Assembly (NCBI RefSeq): GCF_003217235.1
Contig: NZ_QJTF01000027.1
Coordinates: 1-38,226 of the forward strand
DNA length: 38,226 bases
Direction of reading: 5' to 3'
Source: Paramesorhizobium leguminum
GTDB taxonomy: Bacteria > Pseudomonadota > Alphaproteobacteria > Rhizobiales > Rhizobiaceae
The position numbers were made by a program, and so were the translations under genes. The notes under the pieces are model-generated. The model was not told the origin of the DNA and did not search any database. It was given only the letters and a program-made list of their open reading frames with translations. Positions 8,276-16,513 of this stretch are shown piece after piece; the stretch's first letter is position 1; each line of letters begins with the position of its first letter.

Positions 8276-9076
8276 ATGGCCAAGGCGCCTCTCGTGGAGA
8301 TGGAAAACATCTCGATAGCCTTCGGCGGCATCCGCGCCGTCGACGACGCCTCCGCCGACCTTTATCCGGGCGAAGTGGTGGCGCTTCTCGGCCACAATGG
8401 CGCGGGCAAATCGACCCTGATCAAGATCCTCTCCGGCGCGTACAAGCGCGACAGCGGCACGATCCGCATCAACGGCGAGGACGCGGTGATCAATAATCCG
8501 CGCGACGCCAAGGGCTACGGCATCGAGACAATCTACCAGACGCTGGCGCTCGCCGACAATGTGGACACCGCCGCCAATCTCTATCTCGGCCGTGAGCTCA
8601 TGACCCCATGGGGCACGCTCGACGACGTGGCGATGGAAGCGGCGGCGCGCGAGGTGATGGGGCGGCTCAATCCCCGCTTCCAGCGCTTCAAGGACCCGGT
8701 GAAGGCGCTCTCCGGCGGTCAGCGCCAGTCCGTGGCGATTGCCCGCGCCATCCTGTTCAACGCGCGCATCCTCATCATGGACGAGCCGACGGCGGCGCTC
8801 GGACCGCAGGAAGCGGCGCAGGTGGGCGATCTGATCCAGCAATTGAAGAACGAAGGCATCGGCATATTCCTCATCAGCCACGACATTCATGACGTTTTCC
8901 ACCTGGCCGACCGCGTCATCGTGATGAAGAACGGCCGCGTCGTCGGCACCGCCCGGGTGGGCGACGTGACGGAGGATGAGGTGCTGGGCATGATTATCTT
9001 AGGCAAGTGCCCGCCCGGCGCCATACCCGGTCCCGGCGCCATACCCGCCGCTGTGATCAACGCGATAAACGCCTGA
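8276..9076 (+). CDS. xylG: D-xylose ABC transporter, ATP-binding protein (single domain)
   Basis: This 266-residue ATPase energises xylose import at the inner face of the membrane. Walker A is GHNGAGKST (39-47), the signature LSGGQ (145-149), Walker B ILIMDE (165-170) and the H-loop His202. Only one nucleotide-binding domain is present, so it should act as a homodimer; E. coli XylG has two fused domains. This short type is usual in Rhizobiales xyl and frc systems. The C-terminal tail carries a tandem [12 protein letters not shown] repeat encoded by an 18-bp-period DNA duplication (9014-9047). GAGGGAGGA precedes the ATG. Confidence 0.93.
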   Translation: MAKAPLVEMENISIAFGGIRAVDDASADLYPGEVVALLGHNGAGKSTLIKILSGAYKRDSGTIRINGEDAVINNPRDAKGYGIETIYQTLALADNVDTAANLYLGRELMTPWGTLDDVAMEAAAREVMGRLNPRFQRFKDPVKALSGGQRQSVAIARAILFNARILIMDEPTAALGPQEAAQVGDLIQQLKNEGIGIFLISHDIHDVFHLADRVIVMKNGRVVGTARVGDVTEDEVLGMIILGKCPPGAIPGPGAIPAAVINAINA

Positions 9077-9167
9077 TCGCGTCGTTGGCAGATTTGGAGA
9101 GGCTGCTGTTTGAATGGAACTGCGAGGCGCCCGCTCTGTCCTACCGGGTATCTCCATCTTCTTTTAT

Positions 9168-9327
9168 CGTCATCCTCGGGCTTGACCCGAGGATCCATGG
9201 CTAGGAGGCTGAAACGGTATTATCATCTGCTGCGGGATTACTGGAGCGCCAGCTGAAATGCGTCAGCCCGATGGGGAACATCAGTGCTCCTCATCCGTGG
9301 ATCCTCGGGTCAAGCCCGAGGATGACG
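9168..9327. repeat. Inverted repeat pair in the xylG-isomerase gap
   Basis: CGTCATCCTCGGGCTTGACC... (9168-9200) is complementary to 9295-9327 over 32 of 33 nt, with a 94-nt spacer. Each arm is itself a palindrome (CCTCGGG...CCCGAGG). The motif is a widespread alphaproteobacterial intergenic repeat. The 343-nt gap 9077-9419 holds no gene and no clear promoter besides this. Confidence 0.85.
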
Positions 9328-9419
9328 ATGGGGAACGGAGATGGTTGGCAAGCCAGAGCTATCGCTGCCCCGCCAGCGTTTCCTACCAAACATGAAATGC
9401 CTTAAGTGAGGAGAGAAGC

Positions 9420-10475
9420 ATGAAGACCATCAAGGGGCCGGCCATTTTTCTGGCGCAGTTCGCGGGCGATGCCGCGCCATTCAATTCGTTCGATTCCATC
9501 TGCAAATGGGCGGCCTCACTTGGCTATAAGGGCGTGCAAATTCCGACATGGGATGCCCGTCTGTTCGATCTGGAAAAAGCGTCCGACTCCAAGGATTATT
9601 GCGACGAAATCAAGGGCATCGCGGCAAGCCATGGTCTTGAGATCACCGAGCTTTCCACGCATCTGCAGGGCCAGCTCGTCGCCGTTCATCCGGCCTATGA
9701 TATCGCCTTCGACGGCTTCGCCGCGCCGGAAGTGCGGGGCGATCCGCAAGCGCGCACGGAATGGGCGATCGATCAGGTCAAGCGCGCGCTCCGCGCCTCG
9801 AAGCATCTGGGTCTCGCCGCCCATGCCACCTTCTCCGGCGCGCTGGCATGGCCCTATGTCTATCCGTGGCCGCAACGCCCCGCCGGCCTTGTCGAGATGG
9901 CGTTCGATGAACTGGCGCGGCGCTGGCATCCCATTCTCGATTATGCGGACGAGAACGGCGTCGATGTCTGTTACGAGATCCATCCCGGCGAGGATCTGCA
10001 TGACGGCATCTCCTATGAGATGTTCCTCGACCGCGTGAACAACCATGCCCGCGCGAATCTTCTCTACGATCCCTCGCATTTCGTGCTGCAGCAGCTCGAT
10101 TACCTCGACTACATCGACATTTATCACGAGCGCATCAAGGCCTTCCATGTGAAGGACGCCGAGTTCAATCCGACCGGTCGCCAGGGCGTTTATGGCGGCT
10201 ATCAGAGCTGGGTGAACCGGGCCGGGCGCTTCCGCTCGCTGGGCGACGGGCAGGTTGATTTCGGCGCGATCTTCTCAAAGCTCACCGCCTATGATTATGC
10301 CAGCTGGGCGGTGCTCGAATGGGAGTGCGCGCTGAAGCATCCGGAAGACGGCGCGCGCGAGGGGGCGGAGTTCATCAAGGCGCACATCATCCGCGTCACC
10401 GAACATGCGTTCGACGATTTCGCCGGCGCAGGCACCGATGACGCCGCCAACCGCAAGATGCTTGGCCTGCTGTAA
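9420..10475 (+). CDS. Sugar phosphate isomerase/epimerase-like TIM barrel protein
   Basis: This 351-residue protein belongs to the xylose isomerase-like TIM barrel (AP_endonuc_2) superfamily. Metal ligands expected for the fold are visible: Glu186 and His188 in CYEIHPGED, Asp217/His220 in YDPSH, His243/Asp246 in FHVKDAEF and Glu300 in VLEWEC. The preceding GAGGAGAGAAGC is a strong RBS. It heads an operon with a Gfo/Idh/MocA dehydrogenase and an Rbs-type transporter. That pairing is seen in inositol, trehalose (ThuAB-like) and 3-keto-sugar catabolism, where one enzyme oxidises the sugar and the other isomerises, epimerises or cleaves it. The substrate cannot be named from sequence. Confidence 0.85.
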   Translation: MKTIKGPAIFLAQFAGDAAPFNSFDSICKWAASLGYKGVQIPTWDARLFDLEKASDSKDYCDEIKGIAASHGLEITELSTHLQGQLVAVHPAYDIAFDGFAAPEVRGDPQARTEWAIDQVKRALRASKHLGLAAHATFSGALAWPYVYPWPQRPAGLVEMAFDELARRWHPILDYADENGVDVCYEIHPGEDLHDGISYEMFLDRVNNHARANLLYDPSHFVLQQLDYLDYIDIYHERIKAFHVKDAEFNPTGRQGVYGGYQSWVNRAGRFRSLGDGQVDFGAIFSKLTAYDYASWAVLEWECALKHPEDGAREGAEFIKAHIIRVTEHAFDDFAGAGTDDAANRKMLGLL

Positions 10476-10488
10476 GGAGAATTGGGAT

Positions 10489-11664
10489 ATGACGATAGAA
10501 GCAAGCAGGCAGGAGCGGAATGCTGGGCGCATCCGCTTGGGCATGGTCGGCGGCGGCCAAGGCGCGTTCATCGGCGCGGTGCATCGCATCGCCGCGCGTA
10601 TCGATGATCAGTATGAACTGGTGGCCGGCGCGCTTTCCTCCGATCCTGAGCGGGCGAAAGCCTCTGCCCTTGAGCTTGGCATCACGCGCAGCCGCGCCTA
10701 TGGCTCGTTCGAGGAGATGGCGAAGGCCGAGGCCGCGCGGCCTGATGGCATCGAGGCTGTGGCCATCGTCACGCCCAACCACATGCACGCCCCGGCGGCC
10801 AAGGCCTTCCTCGATGCAGGCATTCACGTCATCTGCGATAAGCCGCTGACCCTCACCGTCGATGAGGCGAAGGAGCTCGTCGATCTCGTGGACAAGACGG
10901 GCAAAGTCTTCGCCGTCACCCACAATTATACCGGCTACCCCATGATCCGGCAGGCCCGCGCCATGGTGGAGAAAGGCGAGCTTGGCGAGATCCGCCTTGT
11001 GCAGGCGGAGTATCCGCAGGATTGGCTCACCGAACGGGCGGAGACCACCGGCAGCAAGCAGGCGGAATGGCGCACCGACCCCAAGCGCTCCGGCGCGGGG
11101 GGCTGCATCGGCGATATCGGCACCCACGCCTATAATCTCGCTTGCTTCGTCAGCGGTCTGGAGCTTGATGAGTTGCTGGCGCAGCTTACCACCTTCGTCG
11201 AGGGCAGGCAGCTTGATGACGATGTGCAGATACTCATGCGCTTCAAGGGCGGCGCAAAGGGGATGCTCTGGGCAAGCCAGGTCGCGGTCGGCAATGAAAA
11301 CGGACTGAAGCTGCGCATATACGGCACGAAGGGCGGCCTGGAGTGGACGCAGGCCGATCCGAACTACCTCTGGTTCACCCGCTTCGGCGAGCCGAAGCAG
11401 TTGCTCACGCGCGGCGGCGCTGGCGCATGGCCTGAAGCCGCGCGGATGACCCGCGTTCCCGCCGGGCACCCGGAAGGCTATCTCGAAGGCTTCGCCAACA
11501 TCTACGCCGAAGCCGCCCGCGCCATTATCGCCGCTCGCGGCGGCGGCAAGCCGGATGCCGATATTCTTTTCCCGACTGTCCGGGATGGGCTGAAGGGCAT
11601 GCAATTCATCGAGGCTGCCGTCGCCTCTTCCAACGCCGGAAATATATGGACCAAGGTCGGATGA
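10489..11664 (+). CDS. Gfo/Idh/MocA-family oxidoreductase
   Basis: This is a 391-residue NAD(P)-dependent sugar or polyol dehydrogenase. The Rossmann motif is GMVGGGQGAFIG (18-29), the EKP-type lysine is CDKPLT (Lys118), and the catalytic acid/base pair sits in GDIGTHAYN (Asp209, His213). ATG 10489 is preferred because AAGGAG overlapping the previous stop lies just upstream; an open frame reaching back to 10405 would overlap the isomerase by 71 nt. It is 13 nt downstream of the isomerase and overlaps the ATPase gene by ATGA, so the genes are translationally coupled. It probably oxidises the sugar imported by the following transporter. Confidence 0.9.
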   Translation: MTIEASRQERNAGRIRLGMVGGGQGAFIGAVHRIAARIDDQYELVAGALSSDPERAKASALELGITRSRAYGSFEEMAKAEAARPDGIEAVAIVTPNHMHAPAAKAFLDAGIHVICDKPLTLTVDEAKELVDLVDKTGKVFAVTHNYTGYPMIRQARAMVEKGELGEIRLVQAEYPQDWLTERAETTGSKQAEWRTDPKRSGAGGCIGDIGTHAYNLACFVSGLELDELLAQLTTFVEGRQLDDDVQILMRFKGGAKGMLWASQVAVGNENGLKLRIYGTKGGLEWTQADPNYLWFTRFGEPKQLLTRGGAGAWPEAARMTRVPAGHPEGYLEGFANIYAEAARAIIAARGGGKPDADILFPTVRDGLKGMQFIEAAVASSNAGNIWTKVG

Positions 11665-13199
11665 GCGAAGTCTATCCCCTTTCCACGGCTGAACCGCCCG
11701 CGGCAAAGATCTTGCTGGAGGCGACGGGTATTTCGAAGTCTTTCGGCCCGGTCGAGGTGTTGAAGGATGTCGGCCTGCAATTGAAAGCGGGTGAGGTCCA
11801 CGCCATTATCGGCGAGAACGGTGCCGGCAAATCGACGCTGATGAAAATCCTTTCGGGCCATCTAGCGCCTTCGAAAGGCGCGCTGAAAGTGAATGGCGAG
11901 AAGATCGTCTTCACCGGCCCGGTCGATGCGGAAAAGCATGGCATCGTCCTGGTGCATCAGGAAATCCTGCTCGCCCCGGACCTCACCGTTGCGCAGAACA
12001 TCTATCTCGGGCGCGAACTGCGCAAGGGGCTCGTGCTCGATGAACGGGCCATGGCTGATGGAGCGCATCGCGCCGTTCTCGATCTTGGCGCAGATATCGA
12101 TCCCGGCGTGGTGGTCAACCGGCTGTCCATCGCCCAGCGCCAGCTCGTTCAGATCGCGCGGGCGCTGCTCGTTCCGCACAGAATAGTCATTTTCGATGAG
12201 CCCACGGCCTCGCTCACGCCGGTCGAGACCGAGGCGCTGCTCAAGGTAATCGCAGCTATCAGGAAGAAGAACGCCGCAGTCCTTTACATCTCGCACCGGT
12301 TGCCCGAGGTGAAGACAATTGCCGACCGCGTCACGGTCCTGCGCGATGGGCAATTGGTCGGCACTTATGCAGGCGCCGATCTCGAGCCGGTGGACATGGC
12401 CCGGCTGATGGTAGGCCGCGATGTATCGAAGCTTTATCCTGACCGCGCGGAGGCAAAGACGGGCGGAACCGTTCTTGAAGTCGAGGACATGGCCGTACCG
12501 GGCTTTGTCAAGAATGCCGGCTTTTCATTGAAGCGCGGCGAGATTCTCGGCTTTGCCGGGCTGGTCGGCGCGGGACGGACGGAGTTGCTGGAAGGCATTC
12601 TGGGCTTGCGGCCCGCGCATGGCACGGTTCGGCTTAAGGGCAAGCCCGTCCATTTCCGCAATGTGAAGCAGAGCATGGACGCGGGCATCGTTTATTTGAG
12701 CGAGGACCGCAAGGGCAAGGGCCTGCTGCTTGGGCAAAACCTGAAGACAAACCTGACGCTTGCCGGTCTCGACCGGTTCACGCGTGGCATGCTGATCGAC
12801 GCCAAGGCTGAGACGCAAGCGCTCGACAAGGCGGTCCGCGACTTCGATATCCGCACGCGCAACCGGGATCTTCTCGCCGGACAGCTTTCGGGCGGCAACC
12901 AGCAGAAACTGCTGCTTGCCAAGATGATGCTGCTCGGGCCGGAAATCGTCGTCATCGACGAGCCGACGCGCGGCATCGACATCGGCACCAAGGAACAGAT
13001 CTATAAATTCATCAACGGGCTTGCGGCTGAAGGAAAGGCCGTTATCGTGATTTCATCGGAAATGCCGGAACTGATCGGCATTTGCGACCGCATCATCGTG
13101 ATGCGCAATGGGGAGGTCGCCGGGGAGGTTTCGGGCGAGCACATGACGGAAGCGGAGATCGTCGTGCTCGCCACCGGCGCGAAGTTTTTAGCCGCATGA
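11661..13199 (+). CDS. Sugar ABC transporter ATP-binding protein, RbsA/CUT2 type
   Basis: This 512-residue protein has two ABC domains. The N-terminal domain has Walker A GENGAGKST (51-59), a divergent signature LSIAQRQ (about 155) and Walker B IVIFDEPTA. The C-terminal domain has a degenerate P-loop (LVGAGRTE), signature LSGGNQQ and IVVIDEPTRGIDIG. This asymmetry is normal for RbsA/MglA proteins. ATG 11661 overlaps the dehydrogenase stop (ATGA); an in-frame ATG at 11646 is an alternative. The last codons and TGA stop (FLAA-stop) lie in a copy of the palindromic repeat, which suggests the repeat inserted at, and replaced, the original 3' end. The substrate is unknown. Confidence 0.92.
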   Translation: MSEVYPLSTAEPPAAKILLEATGISKSFGPVEVLKDVGLQLKAGEVHAIIGENGAGKSTLMKILSGHLAPSKGALKVNGEKIVFTGPVDAEKHGIVLVHQEILLAPDLTVAQNIYLGRELRKGLVLDERAMADGAHRAVLDLGADIDPGVVVNRLSIAQRQLVQIARALLVPHRIVIFDEPTASLTPVETEALLKVIAAIRKKNAAVLYISHRLPEVKTIADRVTVLRDGQLVGTYAGADLEPVDMARLMVGRDVSKLYPDRAEAKTGGTVLEVEDMAVPGFVKNAGFSLKRGEILGFAGLVGAGRTELLEGILGLRPAHGTVRLKGKPVHFRNVKQSMDAGIVYLSEDRKGKGLLLGQNLKTNLTLAGLDRFTRGMLIDAKAETQALDKAVRDFDIRTRNRDLLAGQLSGGNQQKLLLAKMMLLGPEIVVIDEPTRGIDIGTKEQIYKFINGLAAEGKAVIVISSEMPELIGICDRIIVMRNGEVAGEVSGEHMTEAEIVVLATGAKFLAA

Positions 13200-13236
13200 T
13201 CTTATCCAAAAAGTCTGCAACTTTTTGGGATCATGC
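13194..13236. repeat. GCATGATC palindromic repeat copy overlapping a gene end
   Basis: GCATGATC (13194-13201) and GATCATGC (13229-13236) flank an inner AAAAAGT/ACTTTTT-like arm pair. The upstream part of the unit, TTTTAGCCGCATGA, encodes the last residues and the stop of the RbsA-like gene. Confidence 0.85.
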
Positions 13237-13270
13237 TTGGGAGGGAGGCCGCCCTGATGGCGGAAACTGC

Positions 13271-14269
13271 ATGAACAACATCACGGCGACGCAAACCGCG
13301 AGGCGTCCTTTAAGCGACATCGACCTGCGAGCCGTCGCGCCCTTCGTCGCGCTGGCCGCGCTGCTCGTCTTCGGCGCGCTGATCAATCCGAATTTTCTCG
13401 GGCTCGACAATTTGACGAATGTCGCGACGCGCAGCGCCTTCATCGCCATCATCGCGGTCGGGGCCACCTTCGTCATCTCGGCGGGCGGGCTCGATCTTTC
13501 CGTGGGTTCTATGGCGGCCTTCGTCGCCGGCACGATGATCCTTTTCCTCAATTCCGGAGCCGTTTCCGGCGATACCGGCATGATCGCCGCCGCCATGCTC
13601 ATGGCGCTCGCCACCGGCGCGTTGTGCGGACTCGCCAACGGGCTGATCACGACATTGGGCCGGATAGAACCCTTCATCGTGACGCTCGGCACCATGGGCA
13701 TCTTCCGCGCGCTGACGATCTATCTGGCGGAAGGCGGCTCCATCGCCATCAAGTCGCAGGAACTGCGCGCCGCCTACCGCCCCATCTATTTCGGCGATGT
13801 GCTGGGCGTGCCGATCCCGGTCATCGTTATTCTCGCCGTGGGAATTATCGGCGCGTTCATCTTCTACCGCACCCGCTTTGGCCGTCATGTCACGGCGGTG
13901 GGGTCCAACGAGGATGTGGCCCGCTATTCCGGCATTTCGGTCAATCGCGTGCGCACCCTGACCTATGTCATTCAGGGCCTTTGCGTCGCCATCGCCGTGC
14001 TCGTCTACGTTCCGCGGCTGGGGGCGGCGACGCCGACGACCGGGCTGTTGTGGGAGTTGCAGGCAATCACGGCGGTGGTCATCGGCGGCACCGCGCTGCG
14101 CGGCGGCGTCGGGCGCATCTGGGGCACGATCTGCGGCGCGCTGATTCTCGAAGTTGTCGGCAACATCATGGTGCTGTCCGACCTCGTCAGCGAGTATCTC
14201 ATCGGCGCCGTGCAGGGGGCGATCATCATCATCGCCATGCTGATCCAGCGCTCGCTCGGGCGGCGCTGA
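13271..14269 (+). CDS. Sugar ABC transporter permease, RbsC/CUT2 type
   Basis: This 332-residue membrane protein has about 8-10 TM segments. It is of the RbsC family, with SAGGLDLSVGS near residues 73-83, GRIEPFIVTLGTMGIFRA, FGRHVTAVGSNEDVARYSGI and VIGGTALRGG. It forms the membrane channel for the transporter energised by the preceding RbsA-like protein. ATG 13271 is the only sensible start in this frame; its RBS is weak (GCGGAA). A repeat element separates it from the ATPase gene by 71 nt, unlike the coupled genes before it. Confidence 0.9.
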   Translation: MNNITATQTARRPLSDIDLRAVAPFVALAALLVFGALINPNFLGLDNLTNVATRSAFIAIIAVGATFVISAGGLDLSVGSMAAFVAGTMILFLNSGAVSGDTGMIAAAMLMALATGALCGLANGLITTLGRIEPFIVTLGTMGIFRALTIYLAEGGSIAIKSQELRAAYRPIYFGDVLGVPIPVIVILAVGIIGAFIFYRTRFGRHVTAVGSNEDVARYSGISVNRVRTLTYVIQGLCVAIAVLVYVPRLGAATPTTGLLWELQAITAVVIGGTALRGGVGRIWGTICGALILEVVGNIMVLSDLVSEYLIGAVQGAIIIIAMLIQRSLGRR

Positions 14270-14333
14270 GGGTAAATGGAAGGCGGCGAGAGGGGCCAGC
14301 CGCCATTCATCGGGAGAGGCCCTTATCAGGTAT

Positions 14334-14359
14334 GCATGATCTACTTTTGGGGATCATGC
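14334..14359. repeat. GCATGATC palindromic repeat, shortened copy
   Basis: GCATGATC (14334-14341) and GATCATGC (14352-14359) enclose only 10 nt (TACTTTTGGG), so the inner stem is deleted. A full copy lies 14 nt downstream. The same gap has a GGCGGC/GCCGCC hairpin at 14282-14304. Confidence 0.7.
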
Positions 14360-14373
14360 TTTAGGGAGAAACC

Positions 14374-14416
14374 GCATGATCTTATCCGAAAAGTCTATAA
14401 CTTTTCGGGATCATGC
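14374..14416. repeat. GCATGATC palindromic repeat, full copy
   Basis: GCATGATC (14374-14381) and GATCATGC (14409-14416) enclose an inner arm pair CCGAAAAGT/ACTTTTCGG. It lies directly upstream of the binding-protein gene, so the mRNA will carry a stable hairpin 20 nt before that start codon. Confidence 0.85.
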
Positions 14417-14436
14417 TTTTAGGGAGAGAGACAACA

Positions 14437-15384
14437 ATGAAAGCGATATTTGCAGGTTTGGCTGCCCTGGCGCTCGCCTCGGTGGCAACAATGGCGGGGG
14501 CACAGGACAAAAAGGTGCATATCGCCGTGTCCATTCCGGCTGCCGACCATGGCTGGACAGGCGGCGTGGTCTATCACGCCGAACGCGCGAAAAAGACGCT
14601 GGAGGCTCGCTATCCGGGGCTGAAGATCACTGTGAAAACCTCGCCTGATGGAGCAAGCCAGGCCAATGCGCTGGAGGATCTGACTGCGCAGGGCATCGAT
14701 GCGCTTGTCACCCTGCCGCACAATTCCGATGAGCTGACCGACCCGATCCGGCAGGTGAAAGAAAAAGGCACCTTCGTCACCGTGGTCGACCGGGCCTTGT
14801 CCGACCGAAGCATTCAGGATCTCTACGTCGCTGGCAACAATCCGGAACTTGGCCGCGTCGCCGGCGAATACATCAAGAAAGAGCTCGGCGGCAAGGGCGA
14901 TGTCGTCGTCATCCGCGGCCTGCCCATCGTCATCGACGAGGAGCGCCAGAAGGGCTTCGACGAGGGTATCAAGGGCAGCGAGATCAAGGTGCTCGACCGC
15001 CAGTTCGGCAACTGGTCGCGCGACGATGCCTTCAAGGTGATGCAGGACTATCTGGCCAAGTACAAAAAGATCGATGCCGTCTGGTGTCAGGATGACGACA
15101 TGGCCGTCGGCGTCCTCGAAGCCATCCAACAGGCTAAACGCACCGATATCAAATTCGTCGTCGGCGGCGCCGGCATGAAGGACATGATCAAGCGCGTCGC
15201 CGATGGCGACAGCATGATCCCGGTCGACGTGCTCTATCCGCCGGCAATGATCGCCACCGCCATGGAACTGACGGCAGGCAATTTCTACGACCAGGTGCCT
15301 GTGCGCGGCAGCTATATCCTCGACGCCACGCTGGTTACGAAAGAGAACGCCAAGGAATTCTATTTCCCGGATTCGCCGTTCTGA
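14437..15384 (+). CDS. Sugar ABC transporter substrate-binding protein, RbsB type
   Basis: This 315-residue periplasmic binding protein has a signal peptide at residues 1-22 or so (MKAIFAGLAALALAS...AGAQ). The mature start KVHIAVSIPAADHGWTGGVVYHAE, with IDALVTLPHNSDEL and DDDMAVGVLEAIQQA, is typical of Peripla_BP_4 sugar binders. ATG 14437 has AGGGAGAGAG upstream; an earlier in-frame ATG at 14413 lies in the repeat. It is the last gene of the isomerase-dehydrogenase-transporter operon. The two palindromic repeats in front may tune its expression. The ligand is not identifiable by eye. Confidence 0.9.
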   Translation: MKAIFAGLAALALASVATMAGAQDKKVHIAVSIPAADHGWTGGVVYHAERAKKTLEARYPGLKITVKTSPDGASQANALEDLTAQGIDALVTLPHNSDELTDPIRQVKEKGTFVTVVDRALSDRSIQDLYVAGNNPELGRVAGEYIKKELGGKGDVVVIRGLPIVIDEERQKGFDEGIKGSEIKVLDRQFGNWSRDDAFKVMQDYLAKYKKIDAVWCQDDDMAVGVLEAIQQAKRTDIKFVVGGAGMKDMIKRVADGDSMIPVDVLYPPAMIATAMELTAGNFYDQVPVRGSYILDATLVTKENAKEFYFPDSPF

Positions 15385-15397
15385 TCTGTCGTCCTAC

Positions 15398-15418
15398 CTC
15401 CTCTTTTCTTTTGAGGAG
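15398..15418 (+). terminator. Weak hairpin after the sugar operon
   Basis: CTCCTC (15398-15403) pairs with GAGGAG (15413-15418) around a T-rich loop, 14 nt after the binding-protein stop. There is no T-tract after it, so terminator activity is uncertain. Confidence 0.3.
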
Positions 15419-15536
15419 TGGCTAAAATAGCGGGTGTGGGGCTGACCTTAAACCCCACCCCGAGACCTACGGTTTGCCCCTCCCCACAAGGGAGGGTCAG
15501 AGCTCTCAAGCCGCGCGAAGGGGAGGGCTAAAGCCC

Positions 15537-15821
15537 TCAAGGCCTGACGTGAAAAATGATGTGATCCTTTTCCGATTGTAGGGCAAGCTCGGAAATCAGG
15601 ATTGCGTCGACATTCCAGGTTCCGTTCTCGACTATCGCTCCTGATGCGTCCCAGTATCCGTCATTCCCGACGATGAGATCCCAATAGCCGGTTGGCCATT
15701 CGAATTCCTTGAGCGCGACACGAATTTTCTGACCCGCCGGCCCAATGCCTCTGATCGATAGGCCGCCTGGGTGAAGGATCTGATTTTCAGCGGGATATGT
15801 AATCTTGATGAGTGCAGACAC
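15537..15821 (-). CDS. Small protein with an Ig-like/beta-sandwich look
   Basis: This 94-residue protein is not assigned to a named family. The start is GTG 15821, because GGAGGA lies 7 nt upstream; the open frame extends back to 15941 without a convincing RBS. The pattern ITYPAENQILHPGGLSIRGI-GPAGQKIRVAL, then GYWDLIVGNDGYWDASG and TWNVDAILIS, resembles bacterial Ig-like or carbohydrate-associated beta-sandwich repeats. There is no signal peptide with this start. It stands alone, convergent with the sugar operon, with more A/T-rich codons than its neighbours. It may be a remnant of a larger gene. Confidence 0.6.
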   Translation of the reverse strand: MSALIKITYPAENQILHPGGLSIRGIGPAGQKIRVALKEFEWPTGYWDLIVGNDGYWDASGAIVENGTWNVDAILISELALQSEKDHIIFHVRP

Positions 15822-16513
15822 GTAAGCTCCTCCTATATCCAAGAAAATAAAGGCGCAAGTTTTGGCCGATAGGCTGCCCGAGGCATGCCATTTTACGGAA
15901 TCATTCGGCTCAATACGGTTGGGGGGCCCAAGTAAATTCACCCCAGAGCAGTTGAAGCGATCTACTTGGCTGCAGTTTTCTCCGACATCATGCTTTAGAG
16001 CGGTATGCGATTAAATCGAATCGGGTATCCAGCTACTCAAATCTTCGTTTTAGCCGCACGATCCTACCTGTAAGTCTGCAACTTTTCGGATAAGATCATG
16101 CTTTAGCCGACGTGCATTTCCCCGTGTCCGGGCTCTACATCCGAACTTATTCCCTCCTGGCAAAATCTATTTCTTATCTGTGAATGGCGCTAGCTTAGGT
16201 CAGCAGCCATTAACGCATCTTTTATAAATTAGATAAAATTCTCATGATCAGATCATTATACTTTATGCTTGGTATTCTAATATAAGTACATATGAAATAA
16301 ACAAGGATTTCAGCAGCTTCACCTTTGCACCATGCTTCCGATAAACAAACTCCGTTGGCAATAGCCATGATGTGGCGCGCTGTTTCGACCTATGCGGCAA
16401 CCTTTTTGCCCATGCAACATTTAAGAATCTGCGTATCGTGCTTTTCGTCGAACCTTCGGTTTTCGCGCCGAAACGCAATAGCGTGGAGAAGCAGTCTCTT
16501 TGGAGAAGCAGTC
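15822..16513. other. 692-nt gene-free stretch with a repeat and an AT-rich segment
   Basis: It contains a half copy of the palindromic repeat (ACATCATGCTTTAG, about 15985-15997), a long-form copy (15998-16104) and a strongly AT-rich segment at about 16200-16330. The AT-rich part could hold promoters for the DUF2189 gene. Open frames here do not look like proteins. Confidence 0.5.
15998..16104. repeat. Composite palindromic repeat, second long-form copy (diverged)
   Basis: It has the same order as 1290-1389: GAGCGGTATGC, then ATCGGGTATCC, the TTTTAGCC linker, GCACGATC (16056-16063) and GATCATGC (16094-16101). Arms are degraded by several substitutions and there is a small insertion in the right arm (CGGATAAGATC). 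Confidence 0.7.

Noticed and set aside
9420-11664. Assignment as thuA/thuB (trehalose) or iolE/iolG (inositol)
   Set aside because: Family membership is clear, but no sequence feature seen by eye supports a specific substrate.
10396-11706. 436-codon open frame on the minus strand
   Set aside because: It is antisense to the dehydrogenase gene, whose Rossmann and catalytic motifs are clear. The long frame comes from GC-rich codon structure.
16325-16513. N-terminal extension of the DUF2189 protein
   Set aside because: The frame is open, but the extra 63 residues are Cys/Arg-rich and unlike the family. ATG 16514 has a good RBS.
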